From the NCBI GenBank assembly GCA_964483175.1, contig CAZAAT010000087.1:1-7548 (forward strand): a stretch of 7,548 nucleotides of DNA, given 5' to 3'. The DNA is from JAAYHC01 sp964483175. GTDB taxonomy: Bacteria > Bacillota > UBA5301. The translations under genes and the position numbers were made by a program. Positions 1-5,772 of the stretch are shown here, in pieces. The notes under the pieces are model-generated. The model saw nothing but the letters and a program-made list of their open reading frames with translations, was not told the origin of the DNA and did not search any database. Within the stretch, counting starts at the first letter, position 1. Each line of letters opens with the position of its first letter.

Positions 1-687
1 CCAGGTCTTTCGGCGAGTTGGCTAGCTTATCTGCTGATGGTCGCGATCAACTCCGACATGGCAACTACACAACTGATTCAGCCGGCGATAATTATAGTTT
101 GGGGATTCGGTCTGTTAGGATTTTTGGATGATCGCGGGGGCGAAGGCGAGCATGGGGGGTTTAGGTATCACATTGCCACTCTGCTTAAGGGGAAACTAAC
201 CACCGGTGGGGCCAAAGCCATTGGCGGGGGAGTCTTGGCTTTGCTGGCCATCTTGTCTGTTGAGACCAACCTGATACTGGCCATGCTCAATGCCGTCTTA
301 ATTGCCCTATGTGCGAATCTCATTAACCTCATCGATGTGCGTCCTGGTCGAGCGGTAAAAGCTTTTTGCCTGTTAACTTTGCCAGTAGTTGTAGCAGCCA
401 TTTTCCGTCCTGATTTAGCCATGATGCTCTTTCCGGTTCTGGGTGTCGTGGCCGTAGTAGGAGCCTGGGATCTAAAAGGAGAGTTGATGCTAGGAGATAC
501 CGGCGCGAACCTGCTTGGAGCAATTGCAGGACTAGGATTGGCAGGTATAGGCAGCTCGTTAATAACCGCAGCAGCCCTATTTGTCGTGGGAGGGATAAAC
601 CTCTGGACAGAGAAGGTTTCTTTAAGTGCTCAGATTAAGGAATCACATTTGCTCTCCTGGTTAGATAAGCTAGGTAGACGGGAATGA
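1..687 (+). CDS. MraY/WecA-like glycosyl-phosphate transferase (GT family 4-type), 5'-truncated
   Basis: The reading frame is open from base 1, so the gene starts upstream of the window and only the last 228 residues are visible; the ATG at 37 is internal. It looks like an integral membrane protein of the MraY/WecA superfamily, which transfers a sugar-phosphate from a UDP-sugar to a polyprenyl-phosphate carrier. In visible-residue numbering it shows the Asp-Asp pair (LGFLDD, about 39-44), a NLINLID segment ending at D112 followed by VRPGR, and the GDTGAN loop (about 165-170), separated by hydrophobic helices. Canonical MraY proteins have NLTDGxDGL where this protein has NLIDVRPGR, so it is a divergent paralogue rather than mraY itself, and the true substrate is unknown. 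The soluble tail (KESHLLSWLDKLGRRE) is typical of clostridial relatives as I recall them. The stop (TGA 685-687) lies 11 bases before the preferred nfo start, suggesting co-transcription. Family assignment is good; function is inferred. Confidence 0.8.
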   Translation, partial: PGLSASWLAYLLMVAINSDMATTQLIQPAIIIVWGFGLLGFLDDRGGEGEHGGFRYHIATLLKGKLTTGGAKAIGGGVLALLAILSVETNLILAMLNAVLIALCANLINLIDVRPGRAVKAFCLLTLPVVVAAIFRPDLAMMLFPVLGVVAVVGAWDLKGELMLGDTGANLLGAIAGLGLAGIGSSLITAAALFVVGGINLWTEKVSLSAQIKESHLLSWLDKLGRRE

Positions 688-698
688 GGGAAAAACAG

Positions 699-1577
699 AT
701 GCAGTTTGGTTGTCACGTCTCGATTTCGGGAGGGCTTGATAAAGCCATCGAACGTGGAGTAAAACTCGGCTGTGAGGCTATTCAGATTTTTGCCAGCAAT
801 CCCCGTGGGTGGCGAGTAAGCCCGCTCCGGACGGAGGATGTCGCCCGGTTCAAACAAGCGCGCCTGGACTCCGGTATTTCGGTGGTTGTTGTTCACTCTA
901 CTTATTTGGTCAATTTAGCTTCGCCCAACCCCGAGATCCGCGAGAAATCGTATCTTCGTTTTCGCGAAGATCTGGAGCGGACCGGACAAATCGGTGCGGA
1001 GTATCTGGTTCTTCATCCCGGAAGTCATGGCGGGGCTGGCCTGGAGGCTGGTATTGACCGTGTTGCCGAGGCGTTTAATCGTGTTCGCCAAGAAAGCCAG
1101 GTTTTGAGCACCGTCTTGCTAGAAATTGAGGCGGGTGGGGGAACCGAGATCGGCGGTTCATGGGATAATCTCTGTCGGATCAGGGATAAAATTGCCGAAG
1201 CTGAAGAGTGGGTTGGTCTCTGCCTTGATACTTGTCATAGTTTTGCTGCTGGCTATGATTTGCGCACCCTGCAAGGATGGGAAGAGGTGCTAAACACGAT
1301 CAATGAGCGTTGCGGTTTGTCCGCGCTAAAATTAATTCATGCCAATGATGCCTCCGGAAAATTAGGGGATCATTTGGATCGGCATGCACACATCGGCCAT
1401 GGCAATATCGGGCACGCTGGCTTCACAGCCATGGTCGCACAGCCAGAGTTAGCCGGGCTACCGGTTATTTTAGAAACGCCTGAGGACGAGTTAGGAAATT
1501 TTGCGACAAACCTAGATACTCTGCGCGAGATTTGGCGCAGAAGCCACGGCCAGGGTAAAACTGTAATCGGCAGGTAA
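699..1577 (+). CDS. nfo: Endonuclease IV (AP endonuclease, deoxyribonuclease IV)
   Basis: Cytoplasmic base-excision-repair enzyme that cuts the backbone 5' of abasic sites; a TIM-barrel protein using a three-metal (usually zinc) centre. All nine metal ligands of the family can be placed (292-residue numbering from the 699 start): H66 (HSTYLVNL), H106 (VLHPGSH), E142 (LLEIEAG), D177 and H180 (LDTCHSFAAGYD), H214 (IHAND), D227 and H229 (DRH), E259 (ILETP). Their spacing closely matches E. coli Nfo, so the enzyme should be active. An in-frame ATG at 684 would overlap the upstream stop, but I prefer ATG 699: GAGGG at 686-690 gives a Shine-Dalgarno at 8-base spacing, and the resulting MQFGCHVSISGG matches the usual family N-terminus. 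The residues after E142 (IEAGGG) differ from the common LENTAGQG. It is probably co-transcribed with the preceding membrane transferase gene. Spore formers rely on Nfo to repair AP sites during outgrowth (known for B. subtilis). Confidence 0.96.
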   Translation: MQFGCHVSISGGLDKAIERGVKLGCEAIQIFASNPRGWRVSPLRTEDVARFKQARLDSGISVVVVHSTYLVNLASPNPEIREKSYLRFREDLERTGQIGAEYLVLHPGSHGGAGLEAGIDRVAEAFNRVRQESQVLSTVLLEIEAGGGTEIGGSWDNLCRIRDKIAEAEEWVGLCLDTCHSFAAGYDLRTLQGWEEVLNTINERCGLSALKLIHANDASGKLGDHLDRHAHIGHGNIGHAGFTAMVAQPELAGLPVILETPEDELGNFATNLDTLREIWRRSHGQGKTVIGR

Positions 1578-1638
1578 ACCAGGTGTTTCGTCGAATACCG
1601 TAATAATTGGATGCCTATGAAACTGTTGGGGTGAGGAG

Positions 1639-2379
1639 ATGAATCGGCCTAATCTTAGATTAATCATTATTACCCTTGGGCTAATTACCGCCTTGATCTG
1701 TGGGACAAGCTATGGTGCAGAGTATGATCTACATGTAATTCAAAAAGGTGATACCCTTTATAGCTTGGCCAAGTCCTGCGGGGTAAGTGTTAATGATTTA
1801 ATTGCCCTTAATGGATTGAGCGGTCCCGAGATTAGGATCGGGGATCTGATCAAACTGCCGCGCCAAAATGAACAGGCTTCCGGACAAGTACGTTCCGGGA
1901 CCGACCTGCCGGTGTTAGCGGTCTCTGTTGTGGCGGCAATTCCTCAACTCTCCACCGAGCACCGTCCAAGTGTAGAGGCTCCCAAGACCAGCGGAGAACG
2001 CATCCAGAGCAAGTTGCGTCTGACCGCAGAAGAGTATGAACTATTAGCAAAATTGGTCTATGCGGAGTCTCGTGGCGAGCCATTCGAAGGGCAAGTCGCG
2101 GTAGCGGCGGTCGTGCTCAACCGTGTGAAGCATCCTAGCTTTCCAAATTCCGTTAAAGAAGTGATTATGGAGCCTGGCCAGTTTTTGAGCGTAGACAACG
2201 GTATGATCGGCCTCACTCCTGGAGACGAAGCCAGGCGAGCAGTAGACTTAGCCCTCGAAGGGCAGGATCCTTCACGAGGCGCGCTCTTCTTTTATAACCC
2301 GCGCAAATCCAAAGCTTTAGCCTGGTGGCAAACTCGTACCACCACTGCGGTAATCGGGGATCATAACTTTGCAATTTAG
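1639..2379 (+). CDS. Secreted LysM + SleB-type cell wall (spore cortex) hydrolase
   Basis: Probable peptidoglycan hydrolase. Residues 1-27 are a signal peptide (RPNLR then a hydrophobic core). Residues about 29-74 form one LysM domain (VIQKGDTLYSLAKSCGVS ... IRIGDLIKLP) that binds GlcNAc-containing glycans. A Pro/Ser-rich linker (75-125) leads to a Hydrolase_2/SleB domain (about 130-246). The key segment LVYAESRGEPFEGQVAVA carries the expected catalytic glutamate E143, followed by AAVVLNRV, GALFFYNP and a C-terminal IGDHNF. SleB proteins are lytic transglycosylases that degrade muramic-delta-lactam cortex at germination; the binding domain of classical SleB is replaced here by LysM, as in several clostridial relatives. 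No ypeB partner is in the window. The only start in frame after the TGA at 1618 is ATG 1639; its GAGGAG (1633-1638) abuts it. The gene is followed by the hairpin at 2404-2450. The family is clear; a cortex substrate, as opposed to vegetative wall, is inferred. Confidence 0.9.
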   Translation: MNRPNLRLIIITLGLITALICGTSYGAEYDLHVIQKGDTLYSLAKSCGVSVNDLIALNGLSGPEIRIGDLIKLPRQNEQASGQVRSGTDLPVLAVSVVAAIPQLSTEHRPSVEAPKTSGERIQSKLRLTAEEYELLAKLVYAESRGEPFEGQVAVAAVVLNRVKHPSFPNSVKEVIMEPGQFLSVDNGMIGLTPGDEARRAVDLALEGQDPSRGALFFYNPRKSKALAWWQTRTTTAVIGDHNFAI

Positions 2380-2397
2380 CGAATAACATCTGATAAT
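2369..2397 (+). promoter_or_regulatory. Candidate sigma-A-type promoter upstream of the first deacetylase gene
   Basis: TTGCAA (2369-2374, 4/6 to TTGACA) and GATAAT (2392-2397, 5/6 to TATAAT) are separated by exactly 17 bases. The -35 box overlaps the end of the hydrolase gene. Initiation near 2404 would produce a leader that begins with the hairpin at 2404-2446. This is a by-eye match in an AT-rich stretch, so it is only suggestive. Confidence 0.4.
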
Positions 2398-2403
2398 TTT
2401 TAA

Positions 2404-2450
2404 GCCTCCTGGTGCATAAACATACTGCGACGATGCACAGGAGGTTTTTT
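2404..2450 (+). terminator. Intrinsic terminator after the SleB-like gene, overlapping the next gene's RBS
   Basis: The 5' arm CCTCCTG(G)TGCAT (2405-2417) pairs with ATGCACAGGAGG (2433-2444) over 12 Watson-Crick pairs with one bulged G, around a 15-base loop (2418-2432). Six T residues follow (2445-2450), and A2402-G2404 can extend the stem by pairing with the first Ts. This has the classic Rho-independent layout and would end transcription from the hydrolase gene. The same 3' arm holds AGGAGG, the ribosome-binding site of the next gene, so the structure could instead or additionally control translation. Confidence 0.75.
2439..2444 (+). promoter_or_regulatory. Sequestered Shine-Dalgarno of the first deacetylase gene
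   Basis: A perfect AGGAGG lies 7 bases before ATG 2452 and fixes that start. It is fully paired with CCTCCT (2405-2410) in the hairpin, so initiation would be blocked whenever the hairpin is folded. The intervening bases are the terminator's T-tract plus one A. Confidence 0.7.
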
Positions 2451-2451
2451 A

Positions 2452-3249
2452 ATGATCTTGTATTTGCATGGAAAGCGTTGGAAACTCGCTTTGTACGGGC
2501 TGGCTTTTCTACTGGTGCTAATGATTTTTCAAGGCTTGGCCTGGCAAGGAACTGTGGAGGTCATCACTCGCATAACGGAAAAGCGGCTATTGCCGATTTA
2601 CGAGGTTAACCGATCGGAGAAAGTCATCTCAATCTCCTTGGATGCGGTTTGGGGAGTCGAATTTACCGATGCCTTTTTAGAACTGTTTGAAAAGGAAGGG
2701 ATCAAGACCACCTTTTTCTTGGGCGGTTACTGGCTGGAAAAATACCCCGATTACGCCAAGAAAATTGTGGCGAGCGGCCATGAAATTGGCAATCATACCT
2801 ACTCCCATCCGCACCTCAATTCGCTTTCACCGCAAGAGATAAGACATGAGTTAGAGCGCAACCATACTCTAATCGTAGATATCACCGGTTTTACCCCAAC
2901 CCTGTTTCGCCCACCGTTCGGTGAATATAGCAATAAAGTCATTGAAGCCGCCGCCAGTTTAGGCTATCAGACAATCCAGTGGTCAATCGATTCGCTAGAT
3001 TGGCGTAATCCAACTGTGGACCACATAGTGCAACGCATCCAATCACAGGTTCGGCCGGGCTCAATCATCCTTTTCCATAATAATGGCCAGAACACGCTGG
3101 CCGCCTTAAAAGTCCTGCTGCCGTCGCTTAAAGCCCAAGGCTATCGGATTGTACCGATATCCGAGCTAATTTATCGGGAGAATTACTTCATCGATGCTAA
3201 TGGTGTGCAACGCCAACTGCCCTTAGCAACACCTAAGGAGGAAGCATGA
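2452..3249 (+). CDS. Membrane-anchored polysaccharide deacetylase-family protein (CE4/NodB, PdaB-like)
   Basis: A 265-residue protein with a short positive N-terminus, one membrane segment (about 12-31) and a NodB/CE4 domain outside the membrane (about 56-240). CE4 enzymes remove N-acetyl groups from GlcNAc or MurNAc residues; PdaB-like members act in spore cortex formation or maintenance. Motif 1 is SLDAVWG (62-68) instead of TFDDG: D64, the catalytic-base position, is kept, but the metal-ligand Asp is A65, comparable to the FDxxWG form I recall for PdaB. Motif 2 keeps both metal histidines (H115 and H119 in NHTYSH); motif 3 is RPPFGEY (153-159), motif 4 SIDSLDW (178-184), and motif 5 has H209 (IILFHNN). 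Activity is therefore possible but not assured. The gene overlaps the next one by 4 bases (ATGA) and is its paralogue, so they form a translationally coupled pair. Expression probably depends on the hairpin in front of it. PdaB-like is more likely than a general chitin deacetylase. Confidence 0.88.
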   Translation: MILYLHGKRWKLALYGLAFLLVLMIFQGLAWQGTVEVITRITEKRLLPIYEVNRSEKVISISLDAVWGVEFTDAFLELFEKEGIKTTFFLGGYWLEKYPDYAKKIVASGHEIGNHTYSHPHLNSLSPQEIRHELERNHTLIVDITGFTPTLFRPPFGEYSNKVIEAAASLGYQTIQWSIDSLDWRNPTVDHIVQRIQSQVRPGSIILFHNNGQNTLAALKVLLPSLKAQGYRIVPISELIYRENYFIDANGVQRQLPLATPKEEA

Positions 3250-4217
3250 TGAGAGGGATCTTTTCACAGCAGCGGTTAATCGTTCTGCTTTTATTAGTTG
3301 CTAGTATACTAGTTGGTTTGGTTGCGCCTAGTCTAATTGACAAGATTAAACGCTCGATTTATGGGGTTCAGGCCGGGGTAATGCTTGAAGGTTATGCGGT
3401 TGGAGGCTTGCTCCGTAGTGAGGTGGAAATGCTACTTGATGAGATAGCGCCAGAATTTGAGAAACCTCCGGTTAACGCCGAGTATAATTCGGCTGAACGC
3501 AGGGTGGTTCCGGAGACGGTCGGTCAAGCTCTTAATCGGGAACGCACGCTTGATGCAATCTTTTCAGCTGGGCGAGGCCAGCAAGTTAAGGCTGTGCTTG
3601 AGCCGGTTCATCCTCCGATTACCCATGCCTATTTTCAGCCGGTATTTAGAGGAGACATTAGTCGCCAAGCAGTGTCTTTGATGATTAACGTGGCTTGGGG
3701 GAACGAGTACATCCCAGGCATGCTCGAGGTGCTCGCCAAATACAAAGTCAAAGCAACCTTTTTCTTTATTGGAGATTGGGTAGAGCGTTTTCCCAGCCTT
3801 TTTGGCCAGATCGTCAAAGCTGGTCATGAGATTGCCAACCACGGCTATTATCACGGGCACCCCAACCAAATGAGCGAAGCTGAGCTGACCGATTTGATCA
3901 TCAAGGCACAGACTGTGCTGGAAAAGGCCGGAGCTACTCCGGTGAAAATTTTTGCACCACCGGCCGGTGAATACAATCAACAGGTGATTAGGGTAGCCGC
4001 CGGTTTAGGCTTTCGGACGGTACTGTGGACTGTGGATACGATAGATTGGCAACGACCGGCTCCGGAGGTGATTGTTGATCGCGTGGTCAAAAAGGCTCAG
4101 AATGGAGCATTGGTATTGATGCACCCAACTGAGCCTACGCTTGCCGCCCTGCCACGGATCATCGAACTGCTTATGCAACAAGGTTATGAGCTTGTTCCCG
4201 TCTCAGAACTACTCTAA
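3246..4217 (+). CDS. ylxY: YlxY-like polysaccharide deacetylase-family protein, probable pseudoenzyme
   Basis: A 323-residue protein with a membrane anchor (about 10-29), a region at about 45-125 resembling the putative peptidoglycan-binding domain found in VanW/YoaR-type proteins (GVMLEGYAVGGLLRSEVE; VVPETVGQ; TLDAIFSA), and a C-terminal NodB fold (about 140-323). Motif 1 reads MINVAWG (146-152), so N148 and V149 stand where CE4 enzymes have the two Asp residues; motif 3 is APPAGEY (237-243), without the Arg. The motif 2 histidines (H199, H203), TVDTIDW (262-268) and H293 remain. Loss of the base and of a metal ligand argues against ordinary deacetylation. The MINVAWGNEY form is what I recall of B. 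subtilis YlxY, which lies beside mlpA, and mlpA is nearby here too. AAGGAGG (3235-3241) lies 4 bases before ATG 3246 and 7 before ATG 3249; either may be used. Its stop is 5 bases from that of the opposing GH18 gene. Confidence 0.87.
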   Translation: MMRGIFSQQRLIVLLLLVASILVGLVAPSLIDKIKRSIYGVQAGVMLEGYAVGGLLRSEVEMLLDEIAPEFEKPPVNAEYNSAERRVVPETVGQALNRERTLDAIFSAGRGQQVKAVLEPVHPPITHAYFQPVFRGDISRQAVSLMINVAWGNEYIPGMLEVLAKYKVKATFFFIGDWVERFPSLFGQIVKAGHEIANHGYYHGHPNQMSEAELTDLIIKAQTVLEKAGATPVKIFAPPAGEYNQQVIRVAAGLGFRTVLWTVDTIDWQRPAPEVIVDRVVKKAQNGALVLMHPTEPTLAALPRIIELLMQQGYELVPVSELL

Positions 4218-4222
4218 TCTTC

Positions 4223-5578
4223 TTAGTAAAATTGTTCCTTGATGACATCCCATGAACGCGGGTCCTCTAGGCCTAGCCGCCACATGGCTATTCCTTTGAG
4301 GCCGTAATCTTTAACCAGTTTCAGTTTGTATTCTAAACTCCAACTTGATTCGAACCAAACCTGTCTGACTACACCGTTGCTGACATAGGAGAAGTACGGA
4401 ACCTTATAGGTTGAATGCCATTTGGGTGTAATCCCGTGCGCCTTGGCAATATTCATCGCCTGGGCATAACTAACCGATTTTGCCGCATTGCCGTTGGTTG
4501 GCCAGTCATAACCATAGGCTGGGACGCCGAGAATGATTTTGTGTTTTGGCATTGTGGAGACAGCGTATTTTACCACCTTTTCCACCCAGTTAATTGCGGC
4601 AACCGGTCCAGGACCGCCTGTTTTATAGTGTTGATCATAGGCCATTAACATGACCCAATCGACATATTCTCCGATTACCTTGTAATCATAGGCCCCCGAC
4701 CAATTATGGCTCTTATCATCTGAGGTTTTGGCCGGGACCGAGATGGTAACCAAGTATCCTTTTGGGCGCAGCGCCCAAGAGAGTTCTCGGATAAAGGTAT
4801 TGAGGTTTTCCCGGTCACTCGGTTTTACCGATTCGAAGTCGATGTTTACCCCATCATATCCATACTTCTTAATGATATATAGAATTTCATTAATCGCTCT
4901 GGTGCGGTTAACCTGTTGGGAGAGCAGGTTATGGGCAACGGTCGAGCTGAACCAATCTCCGCTGGTATTATGAACCAAGGCCAGAGCCACTTGGCCGGCT
5001 TTTTTGGCCCTACTCACCGCTTGGGCATTGTTTTTCCCAGAGATATAACCCCGTCCATCAACTGTAAAGGAAAAAGGCGCGATTCCGGTTAGGCTTTTGC
5101 CAGCTTTGGCCATCGAGTTAAGCGAAGTAGTGTCGTTGGCGCTGGTGGTAACAAAGTAACCGATGCTTTGTAGGCCGGCAGGCACATGAGCTGCTGCGGG
5201 ATTACCTTTGCCGGGGCGAACGAGCCAGTCCGCTACCCATCCGGATAAATTGTCTTGAAATCTCAGTTTAAGCCAACCATTGGTACCACCTTCAACCGTG
5301 GCGGCTTGGCCGTTGGAGACAGTGCCTAAAATAGGATAGGAGGTCCCAGGGCCACTGCGGATATTAACTACCCGGCCATAGGCCTCAACGGTATCCCCGA
5401 TCCTAACGGAACTCCCGGATGCTAGCACAAAAGAAGCCGTGGTGTTTTGACCTATTCCCGAGTCGGCTAACCCCGGCGTGGCAAGACCATCTTTACCAGT
5501 AGCGCCCCCAAAGCCAAAGACACCGGCGAGATATAGTAATACGGTTAGTATAGAAATCAGGGGTGAGGCCTGAATCAT
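4223..5578 (-). CDS. Secreted SH3-domain + GH18 glycosidase (YaaH/SleL-like)
   Basis: A 451-residue exported glycoside hydrolase family 18 protein, probably an N-acetylglucosaminidase acting on peptidoglycan, perhaps spore cortex or coat. Residues 1-26 look like a signal peptide. A bacterial SH3 domain follows at about 63-121 (VVNIRSGPGTSYPILGTV ... GWVADWLVRP), then the GH18 barrel at about 137-445. The catalytic strand is YDGVNIDFESV (241-251), with E249 the expected proton donor and D247 before it. As I recall, YaaH/SleL/YdhD-type enzymes have the same DGVNIDFE form. Further GH18 marks are LMAYDQH (311-317), ILGVPAYGYDW (349-359) and GIAMWRLGLED (429-439, W433). YaaH and SleL carry LysM domains; here SH3 is the wall-binding module. 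The start is supported by AAGGAG 7 bases upstream on the minus strand. It is transcribed away from mlpA and into the 3' end of the ylxY-like gene, breaking the usual ylxY-mlpA adjacency. A cre-like site lies about 70 bases upstream of its start. Confidence 0.92.
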   Translation of the reverse strand: MIQASPLISILTVLLYLAGVFGFGGATGKDGLATPGLADSGIGQNTTASFVLASGSSVRIGDTVEAYGRVVNIRSGPGTSYPILGTVSNGQAATVEGGTNGWLKLRFQDNLSGWVADWLVRPGKGNPAAAHVPAGLQSIGYFVTTSANDTTSLNSMAKAGKSLTGIAPFSFTVDGRGYISGKNNAQAVSRAKKAGQVALALVHNTSGDWFSSTVAHNLLSQQVNRTRAINEILYIIKKYGYDGVNIDFESVKPSDRENLNTFIRELSWALRPKGYLVTISVPAKTSDDKSHNWSGAYDYKVIGEYVDWVMLMAYDQHYKTGGPGPVAAINWVEKVVKYAVSTMPKHKIILGVPAYGYDWPTNGNAAKSVSYAQAMNIAKAHGITPKWHSTYKVPYFSYVSNGVVRQVWFESSWSLEYKLKLVKDYGLKGIAMWRLGLEDPRSWDVIKEQFY

Positions 5579-5648
5579 TTGGGCACTCCTTTTTTGTATA
5601 TTTGTTAATCATTCTCTGAATAGGTAAAACTATTGTTAGAAGAGCCTA

Positions 5649-5662
5649 TAAAAGCGCTTTCT
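5649..5662 (+). promoter_or_regulatory. Candidate CcpA cre site
   Basis: TAAAAGCGCTTTCT agrees with the low-GC Firmicute cre consensus TGWAARCGYTWNCW at 13 of 14 positions by eye; only the G at position 2 differs. Its core, AAAGCGCTTT (5651-5660), is a perfect 10-base palindrome. It sits 71 bases upstream of the minus-strand GH18 start and about 125 bases upstream of the mlpA -10 box, so GH18 is the more likely target. Carbon-catabolite control of a glycan hydrolase would make sense, but this is a single short match. Confidence 0.4.
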
Positions 5663-5685
5663 CAAACACATAGACATATTCTAGA

Positions 5686-5697
5686 CCTGCTAGCAGG
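5686..5697. repeat. 12-bp perfect palindrome in the divergent intergenic region
   Basis: CCTGCTAGCAGG is self-complementary over 12 bases with no loop and no following T-tract, which fits a dimeric DNA-binding protein better than a terminator. It is centred between the cre-like site and the mlpA promoter. No known regulator is assigned. Confidence 0.3.
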
Positions 5698-5772
5698 CAC
5701 CTTTAAGTAATATCCGTCTATACACCGCAAGTCTGCCTAGAATGGAATGTTAGTACCAATGACGCCTTTATT

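Noticed and set aside
37..687. ATG 37 as the true start of the first gene
   Set aside because: The frame is open back to base 1 with membrane-helix-like residues, and family proteins have more sequence before the DD motif.
684..698. ATG 684 as the nfo start
   Set aside because: It has no clear Shine-Dalgarno and adds five residues not expected in the family; ATG 699 has GAGGG at good spacing. It is not excluded.
1593..1623. Possible sporulation (sigma-G-like) promoter before the SleB-like gene, with GAATA as -35
   Set aside because: The -35-like GAATA is present, but no acceptable CATxxTA-type -10 lies 17-18 bases downstream.
2412..2609. A 65-codon forward frame overlapping the hairpin and the start of the first deacetylase gene
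   Set aside because: It begins at a GTG inside the terminator stem with no ribosome-binding site, and lies in another frame of a clear deacetylase gene.
3564..3980. A 138-codon minus-strand frame inside the ylxY-like gene
   Set aside because: It is fully antisense to a well-supported coding region, shows no recognisable domain and has low-complexity shadow composition.
5590..5625. Possible sigma-E -10 (TATACAAA on the minus strand) upstream of the GH18 gene
   Set aside because: It would place the transcription start at the Shine-Dalgarno sequence and lacks a good -35 element.
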